Assembly (NCBI GenBank): GCA_002914805.1
Contig: JXTB01000152.1
Location: 353,371-417,370 of the forward strand
Reading direction: 5' to 3'
Length of the DNA: 64,000 nucleotides
From: Parasponia andersonii
Taxonomy: Eukaryota; Streptophyta; Magnoliopsida; Rosales; Cannabaceae
Shown: positions 55,174-64,000 of the stretch, piece by piece
Numbering within the stretch: the stretch's first letter is position 1
Layout: each line of letters opens with the position of its first letter
Position numbers and translations under genes: made by a program
The notes under the pieces: model-generated
The model's input: only the letters and a program-made list of their open reading frames with translations
Databases searched by the model: none
What the model was told of the DNA's origin: nothing

Positions 55174-58100
55174 ATGGCACTTAATCCTTTATCCACTTTA
55201 CTCACACAAAATAAGATGGACGATGAAAACTATGTAGACTGGAAACGTAATCTAGATATAGTGCTTACTGCTGACAAACATAAGTACGTTCTTACCACTC
55301 CATGTCTTACTCAGCCAATTGAGGAATCCACCAATGATGAAAGAAACTTATATGATAAGTGGAAGCAATCTGATGAGATGGCAAAGTGCTATATACTTGA
55401 CTCAATGAGTAATATATTGCAACAACAATATCGTGAGATGGATACTGTTATTGACATTATGCTGAATGTTGACGAAATATTTGCCAGTCTCGGTCGTCAA
55501 ACTAGAAATGAGGCTACAAGTGCATTTATGAATCTTCGTCAAAAGAAGGGTACTCCAATTTGGGAACATATAATGAAAGTCATCGCATACCTTAATGAAC
55601 TTGAAATCTTTGGAGCTGAAATTGATTGTGACACCCAAATTGATATGGTTTTGAACATATTGTCAGACACTTTCAATCAATTGAAGATTGATCATGAGAT
55701 TCACCAGAATGATTATACCCTTACTGGCATGATAAAAGATCTGTAAATAACAGAGAATATTCTTAAGAAGAATAATTCGGGATCAGCTGAGACTAATATA
55801 GCTCAAGTGAGTTCTTCCAAACCTAAGTCAAAAGGCAAAGGTAAAAGGAAGAAAAGACTCTTGCTTCTCTGACTCCAAAGAAAAAGAAGACCAAAAAGGA
55901 TTCCACACCAAAGGGAAAATATTTCCACTGCGGTGAGGATAGACATTGGAAGAGGAACTGCAAAACTTACCTAGCCCTTAAGAAGAAGAAGAACAACGGT
56001 AAGGACAAACAAGGTAATGACAATTTGTTGTTCATTGAGGCTTGTCATGTGGTTGATTCTATTGATTCTTGGATCGTAGATTCAGGAGCCACTAATTATG
56101 TTTGTAATACTTTGTAGGGGTTCAATGAAACTAGAAAGTTCGCTAGTGAAGAGTTCACACTGTGATTAGGAGATGGCTCAATAGTTGAAGCTCGTGCAAT
56201 AGGAGATGTTATTTTGAATTTCGATAATTTTAGGTTTTTAGGAATAAAGAATTGTTATTATATTCCAGTGTTTATACGGAATTTGATTTCTATTTTCTGT
56301 TTGATGAGACAAGGTTACTCTATTCATTTTGACAATAAAGTTTCTATTAGAAAGAATAAAAGTCTTATTTGCACTGGTACTCATAGGAGTAATATTTTCT
56401 TTATTCAACCTAAAATTATCTCATTGTACAATCTTGAAAATATTTCTGAATATGTAGAATCTAAACATAAGAAAGTGAAAGTGAATATTAATGATGAAAC
56501 TTATCTCTGGCATTTGAGACTCAGTCATATTAACCTAAACAGAATTCAAAGGTTAGTCAATAATAGACCTCTAAGTTCATTAGAAGTCAAACTATTACCA
56601 ACTTGTGAATCCTATCTGGAAGGTAAAATGACTAAAAGACCATTTACTAGAAAAGGTCTTAGAGTTCAAGAATGTCTTGAGTTAGTATTATTGATGTCTA
56701 CGGGACCTTGAAAATTCAAGCTCAAGGAGGTTTTGAATACTTCATTATGTTTACGGATGATTATTCTAGATTCGGTTATGTTTACCTAATACAACGCAAA
56801 TCAGATTCTTTTGAAAAGTTCAGAGAATTCAAAATAGAAACTAAAAAGCAGTTAGGAAAGAACATAAAGACCCTTCGATCTGATCGAGGTGGTGAATACC
56901 TCTCTGGAGAATTCTCTGAATTTCTCACAGACAATGGGATCATATCCCAACTCACAGCATCTGGTACACCTTAACTAAATGGTATTGCTGAATGAAGAAA
57001 TAAGACACTTTTGGATATGATTAGGTCGATGCTCAGTTATTCACAATTACCCGCATCTTTTTGGGGTTATACCTTAGAAACTACTATGTACCTACTGAAT
57101 AGAGTTCCTTCTAAATCAGTACCTAAGACTCCATTCGAACTGTGGAAAGGACATAAACCTAGTTTGTATCATATCCATATTTGGGGTTGTCCAGCATACG
57201 TGTTGAAAGGCAAAATAACTAAGTTGGAATCACGATCTAAATTGTGTCTATTTGTTGGTTACCCAAAAGGAACAAGAGGATATTATTTCTATAGTACTGA
57301 AGAAAAGAAAGTATTTATGAGTGCAAATGCTACTTTCTTGGAAGAAAACTATATGAAAGATTTCAAGCCCAAAAGTAAGTTAATTCTAGAAGAATTAATT
57401 GATGATGTTATCAGCCCATCTATAGAAGACAAGATAGAGAAAGTACTTAGAAAAGATAAATCACTTGAAACTCAACAAACATCGGATCCTCGTCGTAGTA
57501 GGAGAGTTGTGAGACAACCTGAAAGATACTTGGGAATAGGAGAGTCTTCTGACCAAGAATCTAATCCTTACACCTATAATGAGGCAATGGATGATGTTGA
57601 TAAAGATCTCTAGCAAAAGGCAATAGAATCCGAAATAGAGTCCATATACTCTAATAAAGTCTAGGAACTTGTAGATCCACCTAAAGGGATAAAATCCATT
57701 GGGTGTAAGTGAGTCTATAATAGAAAGAGAGGAATAGACGAGAAAGTGGAGTCTTTCAAGGCAAGGTTAGTTGCAAAGTGTTATACACAGAAGGAAGGTA
57801 TCGACTATAAAGAAACCTTCTCTCCTGTAGCTATGAGCAAGTCTATTTGCATACTCTTATCCATCGCTGCATCTCTTGATTATGAGATATGGCAAATATA
57901 CGTCAAGACTACATTCCTGAATGGCAATCTTGATGAACGTATCTATATGATACAACCAGAGGGATTCATTGAAAAGGGTCAAGAAAGAAAAGTTTGTGAA
58001 CTTAAGAGATCTATTTATGGATTCAAGCAAGCATCTAGATCATGAAACATAAGATTTGATGAAGCAATTAAGTCTTATGGTTTAGAACGAAACGTAGATG

Positions 58101-59099
58101 AATCTTGTGTCTACAAAAGAATTCAAGATAACAAAGTGATTTTTCTGGTACTGTATGTTGATGATATTCTAATCATTAAGAATAATGTTGGATCATTATC
58201 ATCAGTGAAAGTCTGGTTAGTGTAATAGTTTGATATGAAGGACTTAGGTGAAGCTTACTATGTTCTAGGAATACAGATTCTACGAGACAAAAAGAACAGA
58301 TGCATAGCTTTATCACAAGCTTCATATATAGATAAAATATTGGTTAAGTTTGCAATGCATAATTCGAAAAAAGGTTTAACACCCTTTTATAAAGGAATTA
58401 CTCTGTCTAATGAGAATTCTCCTAAAACAGAAAAAGAGAAAGAACAGATGAGAAATATTCCTTAGGACTTGGCAGTGGGAAGTCTCATGTATGCCATGCT
58501 TTGCACAAGACCAGATATGCTGTTGGGATTGTAAGTCATTACCAATCTAATCCAGGACCTGAATATTAGGGTGCAGTCAAGCATATTCTAAAGTATCTTC
58601 AGAGAACTAGAAATCATATACTTATATATTCTGGAGAAGATATAATACTTGTTGGATATACTGATTCGGATTTTCAATCTAATAAAGACCCTAGAAGATC
58701 AACCTCTGGTTCAGTCTTTACCCTTGGTAGTGGAGTCATTATATGGAGGAGTATCAAGCAATCTTGTGTTACGGATTCAACCATGGAGGCCGAACATGTG
58801 GTAGCTTCTAAAGTAGCTAAAGAGGCGGTCTGGCTTCGTAATTTCCTTATGGATCTCGACATAGTACCTGACCTGGAGTACAGCTATCTATGACACTTTA
58901 CTGTGATAACAGTGGAGCAGTTGTTAACTATAGAGAGCACAAAAGCCACAAGAGAGGAAAACATATAGAGAGAAAATATCATGTACTCAGAAAAATTGTT
59001 CAAAGAGGAAACGTGATAGTAAGTAAGATAGCGTTTGCAGAGAACCTTGTTGATCCTTTTATCAAATCTTGGCTACCAAAGTATTTGAGGACCACCTAG
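55174..59099 (+). pseudogene. Broken Ty1/copia gag-pol
   Basis: Gag begins MALNPLSTLLTQNKMDDENY at 55174 and meets a stop at 55744. A lysine-rich stretch and a zinc knuckle follow (HCGEDRHWKRNC, about 55917-55961) with the first cysteine changed to tyrosine. Protease reads SWIVDSGATNYVC (about 56067-56105). GAG-pre-integrase reads WHLRLSHINLNRI near 56508. The integrase core is at 56708-57100 with FTDDYSRFGYVYL and RSDRGGEYLS. The integrase tail runs to 57610. Reverse transcriptase spans 57730-58270 ([26 protein letters not shown]). RNase H is split over 58560-59099 (GYTDSDF, STSGSVFTLG, YCDNSGAV). At least eight stops and several frameshifts interrupt it. The order PR-IN-RT-RH establishes Ty1/copia. 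Confidence 0.93.
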
Positions 59100-59139
59100 A
59101 AGGAATAAAACTACATGATATGTCACATCTGCTTTAAAG

Positions 59140-59153
59140 GCCAAGTAGGAGAT
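59140..59153 (+). promoter_or_regulatory. Polypurine tract of the copia
   Basis: GGCCAAGTAGGAGAT immediately precedes the 3' LTR start TGTTGGA, close to the GGCCAAGTGGGAGAT form common in plant copia elements. Confidence 0.8.
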
Positions 59154-60802
59154 TGTTGGAATAATGTCCTATAAAGCAGTTTATTATTTAGACATTATAA
59201 ATAATATTTATTGGATTATTTAGTATCTATTTGTTATTAATAAATTCCATGTTATGAATTTCTATTTCATTTATGTCTCATTGATATACATGCAATGTGT
59301 ATGTTTATCTTATGCAAACATCTAAAAGATTCCAAGACATAAAATGAGTAATAAAGAATTATTCGTATGATGAGTTCATATGTGGGAGACATTATATTCT
59401 TTATTTCATTATGTCTAAATTAAATTGTTCGTATTTTGTATATTGAAGATGGAATACTTTACTATGCTATATAATGTAGTGTTGTCTTTTTAATTAATGA
59501 ATTCTCTAATTATCAAAGTGAGTCTTCGGATAGAAACACTAGTGTGTTATAAGAAAATTATAACAGTATCAAACAGGACCTAGTGAATTAGAATTTGAGG
59601 TTAAGTATCATAACTCAAATTTCTAATTTTACTAATCTAGCACTATTATAGAAGACCTTAATCCTAGTGATTAACGAACTTACTTTCGTGTGTTTTGTCT
59701 TTTTGAGTTACTAAGGACTAGTTCCGATTTATAGTTCGAACTTCGGTATCTTGGAAGATAAAGTATATGAAATATGTAGAACGTATTTCATGATGGACAC
59801 CATGCATATGATGTCACTTTGAGTTTTTTCAAGTACTTAGATAATATAAACCAGGGCCCGGTATTCACTATGTGAATTTGACTGTATTGGTATAAGCAGA
59901 TACAAACATCATAGTCAACTATTATCCATTAGATGAAAAATGGCAACTCAAAGGTAAATATGTACTAGAGGGGTAATACGGTAATTTCACTGTACTAGTA
60001 CGGCATTGCATTGGGAGTATGTCTACAGGTATAGTATATGCTAAATGGATCAAGCTAATTAATTGTTAATAAGCTTCACAGAAAACAAAATGACATTTAG
60101 TCTGAGAGTACAATATTGGGCCTATAGTGGTGTGCCCCAATATTAATGGACAATGCCCAATCATAATTAAGAGTTAATTATGATAGTGGGTATATGGTTC
60201 ATTGGAGCTTGGGCTTTATAGATCCATCTAGTCCTCTGTCTAGCTCAAATTAAAGCGAATAATTATTTGATGATCATTTGAGCCCAACAAGCCCAATAAG
60301 CCCATTAGGGTTTACTAATCTCTCTATAGTTAAGAGTAAAGTTCTCCAGCAACCAGACACAAATATTACACATGAAATACCCCCTTGAGAAGAGAGTGTC
60401 ACACGCATAATAGCGAGAGAAGGAGAGCAGAAAATCGGCCAACCCTAGGGATTCCATCTTTGGTATTTTTGGTCAACTCAGAGAAATCGTTTCGATTAGA
60501 TTGTCTTCTTGTTCGTCTGCGGATCTCTTTGTCAGGAATCAAGAAGGTGACCACTCACCGGATCAATCAAACGGCTTTCGAAAATAAACGGGAAGACGAG
60601 AAGGTTGTGGAGCGAATCTAGGTATTGTTCTTGTCTAGATCAAGAGCTAATTTATGTTAGATCATGATCTGAAACGTTTTGTAAAAAGAAAAATTTTAAA
60701 CGACCAATTCCGCTGCATTTATTGATTTTACAAAACTATAGTATTCTTGAAAATTATTTTCTGAAAATATTTTTAAAAAATTTATTCCAATAAACACCAG
60801 TA
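59154..60802 (+). repeat. 3' LTR of the copia (1649 bp)
   Basis: It begins TGTTGGAATAATGTCCTATA and ends AATAAACACCAGTA, the last dinucleotide mutated from CA to TA. It lacks the 75-bp duplication of the 5' LTR. Confidence 0.92.
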
Positions 60803-61450
60803 GCAAGTGGTAGAAGTTTATACATATAAGGGGAATGACAAAGTATTCTTTGAAATTTATGGTAAATTGTTCAGCTTTTCCATAGAAGACATAGTGTTTA
60901 TTACGAATTTAAAGTGTAATGGTGACACCAATGAAAAGTTGTGGAAAACGAGAGAGAGCAAGCATATCAGCCCATCTTACTTTACTGATAATAATACATT
61001 GAAAAGGCATAGCATTAAGATTGAATTTGATTGTGTGCCAACTCAAGATGATGAGGACAGCGTGAAAGTAGCTTTACTTTATTTACTGATTAGTGGTCTT
61101 CTCACTAGTAGTTCTAGGGTGCATCTCCTTAGGTTCTATGTAGACCCTGTTGATGATTTGGAATCATTCAACAAATATCCATAGGGTAACTTCTATGGGA
61201 CGAGACGAGCAAATAGATTCAACTACGAGCTGGAAATGAAGTTAAGAAGGAGAAGGGAATGAATCACTATAATATGTTTAGATTTCCAATGGCATTATAG
61301 ATATAGTCTTACGAGACTATTCCTTTGCTTAGCCAAGTTTTTACCGTAAAGGAGAAGAAAGCAGGGTCCATCTAAAGAATATTGCATTAGAGTACTGACA
61401 TGGCACCATCTGCAGATGTGCTGCAGAAATCTATTTTCTCCAATCTAAGT
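60803..61450 (+). pseudogene. DUF1985 exon, 3' part
   Basis: From the second GCAAG the plus strand continues the frame of 50977-51110 and reads VVEVYTYKGNDKVFFEIYGK, then LFSFSIEDIVFITNLKC, the DUF1985 block equivalent to '..F.IGG...RFS..EF.L.TGL.C'. Later blocks are VKVALLYLLISGLL and FYVDPVDDLESFNKYP, matching 'LALL..L.G.L ... V.DLE.FN.YPWG'. After a stop and frame changes one can still follow ETIPLL-type sequence to about 61450, where TAAGT|GTGAGTCAC offers a donor. The Met at 60807 is not a natural start. The domain is clearly recognisable but disrupted by the copia, stops and frameshifts. Confidence 0.78.
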
Positions 61451-61512
61451 GTGAGTCACTAAATAATTAAAGTTAATTTAAATTTTCTTTTTTATTTGAC
61501 ACCTTTTCAAAG

Positions 61513-62236
61513 TATTTATGACTCTTTATGCCAATGATGCTAATAGCTGAGGAGTTGGAGAATCTACACATCAATACCATGTTTCAATTGGAGAAAGAAA
61601 AGGACAAGAATTTTATTCTGAATAGGAAACTATTGAATTTTGGTTTGAATGAGAAGTATGAACCTGGTGATAATGATAAAGAACAACACATAGATGGTAA
61701 TATGATGATATTGTCTCGTATCAGCAAGGGTCAAAGCTTTGATGATAAAGTTCAAGGAACATCAAAATCTTCGGAGTTAAAGGTGAAAGCAAGGTTTTGT
61801 AGAGTTGAGGAGGATATCACCAGTGTTAAGGATGAGGTCTAAGGTTTTCGACAAGATCAAAAGCACATGATGGCCATTTAAAAAACTGTGAAACTATTTT
61901 ACAGAAGTTGAAACATAGGTACGATATAAAAGATAGAGATGATACAGTAATAGGGAAAAGGGAAAAAGGAAATAGAGAAAATAATTGTTAAGGAAAAACT
62001 AGAAAGAAGTGATGTTAATGACAGAGAACAAATCATAAGTTTGGGCGGTAGTAGTATGGATGAAGAGGTTAGGAAAGTAAGTGAAAAAGAATGGAAATGT
62101 GGATGAGTTTATTAAAGGAGAGGAAGAGATAAAGAAAAAGCTAAAAGAGGAAGAACAAAGGCAATTCATAGCCGTAGATATAGAAGACATGGAAGATGAG
62201 GCAGTATATGATACAAGTCCTATGTAATCTATGCAG
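61513..62236 (+). pseudogene. Charged coiled-coil-like segment of the DUF1985 gene
   Basis: The open part (61528-61842) encodes a Lys/Glu-rich stretch (AEELENLHINTMFQLEKEKD ... VEEDITSVKDEV). After a stop, similar composition continues (DQKHMMA, KEKLERSDVNDREQ, EVRKVSEKEWK) in shifting frames to about 62236. DUF1985-type proteins often have such a linker between DUF1985 and the protease domain. It has no recognisable domain of its own. Confidence 0.45.
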
Positions 62237-62385
62237 GATGTTACGAAATCTACATGTAATGTAACCAAAGCAGTTAAAATAGCAACTTCATGTTTAGTAG
62301 GTTTCTACGTTACTTGAAGTCACAAATATTATGACTGATAAATAAAAAGTTATAATTATGTTTGTTTGTTCATTTATTTGTGAAG

Positions 62386-62466
62386 GGACCTAAGGAGGAT
62401 GGAGCAATGAATGAGCTGCAACAACAAGAAATTAGAATACAAGAGTTTGACACACCAGTTGCAAAG
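62386..62466 (+). pseudogene. Short exon of the DUF1985 gene
   Basis: The acceptor TTTATTTGTGAAG and donor GCAAAG|GTAAAC enclose 81 bases, 27 codons without a stop: GPKEDGAMNELQQQEIRIQE then FDTPVAK. The exon has the same 'GAAG|GG' acceptor context as the two exons at 62727 and 63117. Confidence 0.5.
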
Positions 62467-62726
62467 GTAAACTTACATTTTGCTGTGAGGCACAATTCTA
62501 TTACTTATAATCATAAATGTAAAACTAAATGTGAAATGCTTTCTTTTATTAAAAGAGGATAATATTATGAAGGATGATAAGGCAATATATGATGAAGCAC
62601 CCATGGTTTTTAGGGTAAAGTGTTATATTCTTATTGTTTATCACAATTATGTGACCTGGAGTCAAAGAATATAGAGTTTACTCAGTATTACTTCATATTT
62701 AACGGTATTTGATTGTTTTATGAAAG

Positions 62727-63192
62727 GGCATAATAAGCAGGATATAAAAAATATTCCAGCACATCCACAGATTAGGAACAATGTAAGTTTGAAGGTATAC
62801 AGATAATTTATGACTGTAAGTCACAAAATTGTGACTTACAGTCATAATTCTAAAATGATGCCTGCATTACTTTGAATTTATCATATCTATAACACAATAT
62901 TGTGATAAAACTTTCTTGTTTTTTCTAAGGTTGAAAAGATTTTTCGAACTAACAACCTATATGAACATATCAGGGAGAAAGTGGATAAAAAACTTGTGGC
63001 ATAGGTAAGTCACAAATATATGACAAAAAGTCATAAATATATGATAGTAAGTCACTCGAGGATATGCATATTATGGCTTTTGCACAAAGTATAACCCTTT
63101 TTGTTTCTTCATGAAGGGAAAAGATTAGAATTATAAGTCAATCATAACCAAAATCCCAGACCAATATTCCAGGGAGAAAATTAAGAAAGTTA
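62727..63192 (+). pseudogene. Series of short exons of the DUF1985 gene
   Basis: Three candidate exons are visible. 62727-62782 (acceptor TATGAAAG, donor AAT|GTAAGT) reads HNKQDIKNIPAHPQIRNN. 62930-63004 (acceptor TTTCTAAG, donor TAG|GTAAGT) reads VEKIFRTNNLYEHIREKVDK, ending in a stop codon. 63117 to about 63192 (acceptor CATGAAG) has stops. Introns between them hold the GTCACAA palindromes, two of which begin right at the donor (GTAAGTCACAA). Confidence 0.45.
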
Positions 63193-63383
63193 GTTAATAA
63201 TCTTTAATACAGTGTCACAAATGTGTGACTGTTATTCACAATTTATCTTATCAATTGTTACTTAAGTTTTTTTTTTTTTTTTGCTAATAATCTATAATGC
63301 AGTGTCACAAATATGTGACTGTTATTCACAATTTGTCTTATCAATTATTACTTAAGTTTTTTTTATGAATATTATAATTTCAG

Positions 63384-63673
63384 ATGAAGCAGAAGGTAGC
63401 CAAAAAGGATGTTCTAGTAAAGAATGTTCAACGCACGACAAGTTGAAAAAAGCTTACTGCCATATTTTCGCCTTTAGAGAAATTAATCAAAATTAGTAGA
63501 GAATGGGTACCTAGAAGTAACGCCATGAAAAAAGTCAAAAAAGCCCACGAGTGAGTGGCTTTTATAGAGAAAATATCTTTTTCATTTGACCTAGAAGAAG
63601 AACTAGATGAATAATTATTGAAAGCCTTTGATCGATGGATCAATGAAGGTCTTCAAAAAGACCACCAAGAAAG
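63384..63673 (+). pseudogene. Exon of the DUF1985 gene before the expected protease domain
   Basis: The acceptor TATAATTTCAG is followed by MKQKVAKKDVLVKNVQRTTS and, after a stop, SPLEKLIKISREWVPRSNAM; after another stop come FSFDLEEELDE and LLKAFDRWINEGLQKDHQER. The donor is AAAG|GTAAGA at 63673. The 'F.RWI.EGL' type block commonly stands just before the Ulp1-like peptidase part in such genes, which would lie beyond the window. Three stops mark it as decayed. Confidence 0.5.
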
Positions 63674-64000
63674 GTAAGATTTGTTAGTCATGCAAATTAT
63701 ATATCGAACTCAATTTATTATTTGGAAATTCTATTAACATATGGACTTCCATATAGGAATGTGGTTATAAAGTACATACCTCATCATGAGCAAATTATTA
63801 GCTATTTTAATATTATCTAATTAGATGCATCATTTTGTCATGTCTCTAACCAATTTGTTACAAAGTAGCACAATTTCTTGACGGTATGCCATATTTTTTG
63901 TAAAATATCAAGAGTCACAAATTTTGTGACCTTTATTTATAGTTATATTTTAAGGTTAATATAAATTATCAAAGATCTTAGTTATAAAATATTAGATAAT

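Larger units (their letters stand above)
51111..60802 (+). mobile_element. Complete Ty1/copia retrotransposon, 9.7 kb, TSD GCAAG
   Basis: LTRs at 51111-52835 and 59154-60802 enclose a primer binding site, a long leader, gag-pol in the plus direction and a polypurine tract. GCAAG stands on both sides (51106-51110 and 60803-60807). The element lies inside a DUF1985 exon. The LTRs differ at many positions and the 5' LTR carries a private 75-bp duplication. With several stop codons in gag-pol, the element cannot be autonomous now. Confidence 0.95.
62319..63930. repeat. Family of GTCACAA...TTGTGAC near-palindromes
   Basis: Copies are at 62319-62335, 62640-62654, 62816-62839 (11-bp perfect arms GTAAGTCACAA with a 2-base centre), 63009-63024, 63214-63229, 63304-63319 and 63914-63930. 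Others lie on the far side of the copia, at 50661-50676 and 50736-50757. The two at 63214 and 63304 belong to a tandem duplication of about 90 bp (63200-63280 and 63290-63362). Confidence 0.8.

Noticed and set aside
52420-60621. Similar short frames (starting MRRECHT) at 52420-52608 and 60385-60621
   Set aside because: They are the same position in the two LTRs of one copia element; similarity is explained by LTR homology, and length and frame differ between copies.
61999-62268. 89-codon minus-strand serine-rich frame
   Set aside because: It is the antisense of the Lys/Glu-rich DUF1985 linker; antisense of such codons gives Ser/Phe-rich frames without stops.

Overview
The window looks like a plant nuclear chromosome segment from a eudicot of undetermined species. 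It is strongly AT-rich and has intron-bearing genes, LTR retrotransposons of the plant Ty1/copia and Ty3/gypsy lineages, MITEs, and two genes of the plant-specific S-protein homologue (SPH) family. It is mostly a transposon graveyard. Only three protein-coding genes look intact: SPH gene 1 (10602-11003, +), SPH gene 2 (37177-37584, +) and a gene for the mitochondrial complex I ESSS/NDUFB11-type subunit (49142-49468, -).

Layout. 1-3663: 3' end of a Ty3/gypsy-like element with its 3' LTR, which carries a 29-bp tandem array. 4773-5189: MITE with TAA target duplication. 6265-8588: reverse-orientation LTR of the same broad family. 10499-11137: SPH gene 1 with TATA box and polyA signal. 11356-13909: solo LTR with TGAAG target duplication. 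14044-15500: another LTR-like piece and an RNase H-like (RVT_3) pseudogene. 16873-19782: internally deleted gypsy element with two LTRs but no RT/RNase H/integrase core. 20199-27288: Ty1/copia element (minus strand, TSD TTCCA), itself interrupted in integrase by a TRIM-like insertion that contains the 430-base assembly gap. 27855-35915: Ty3/gypsy chromovirus (minus strand) with an LTR-plus-leader of a second copia family nested in it. 36720-37584: SPH gene 2 behind a repetitive promoter. 37800-38375: duplicated SINE-like unit. 39692-42482: another reverse LTR. 42668-44880: a tandem duplication of about 976 bp inside a fold-back repeat region, with an N at the junction. 45520-46680: second RVT_3 pseudogene copy, carrying a MITE. 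47158-49468: unidentified terminal exons and the ESSS gene. 50077-64000: a decayed multi-exon DUF1985 gene (the type usually followed by an Ulp1-like protease domain), split by a complete 9.7-kb copia element (51111-60802, TSD GCAAG).

How the parts relate. The two SPH genes are diverged paralogues: matching six-cysteine pattern, similar 3' UTR, TATAAAAGG boxes. About 26 kb of nested retroelements separates them. Insertions can be ordered by nesting: the chromovirus predates its inner copia LTR, the 20-kb copia predates the TRIM-like insertion, and the DUF1985 exon predates the 51-kb copia. I found no CRISPR, operon-like or prokaryotic system. The least explained signal is a family of near-palindromes (GTCACAA...TTGTGAC) scattered through the introns and flanks of the DUF1985 locus on both sides of the copia insertion.
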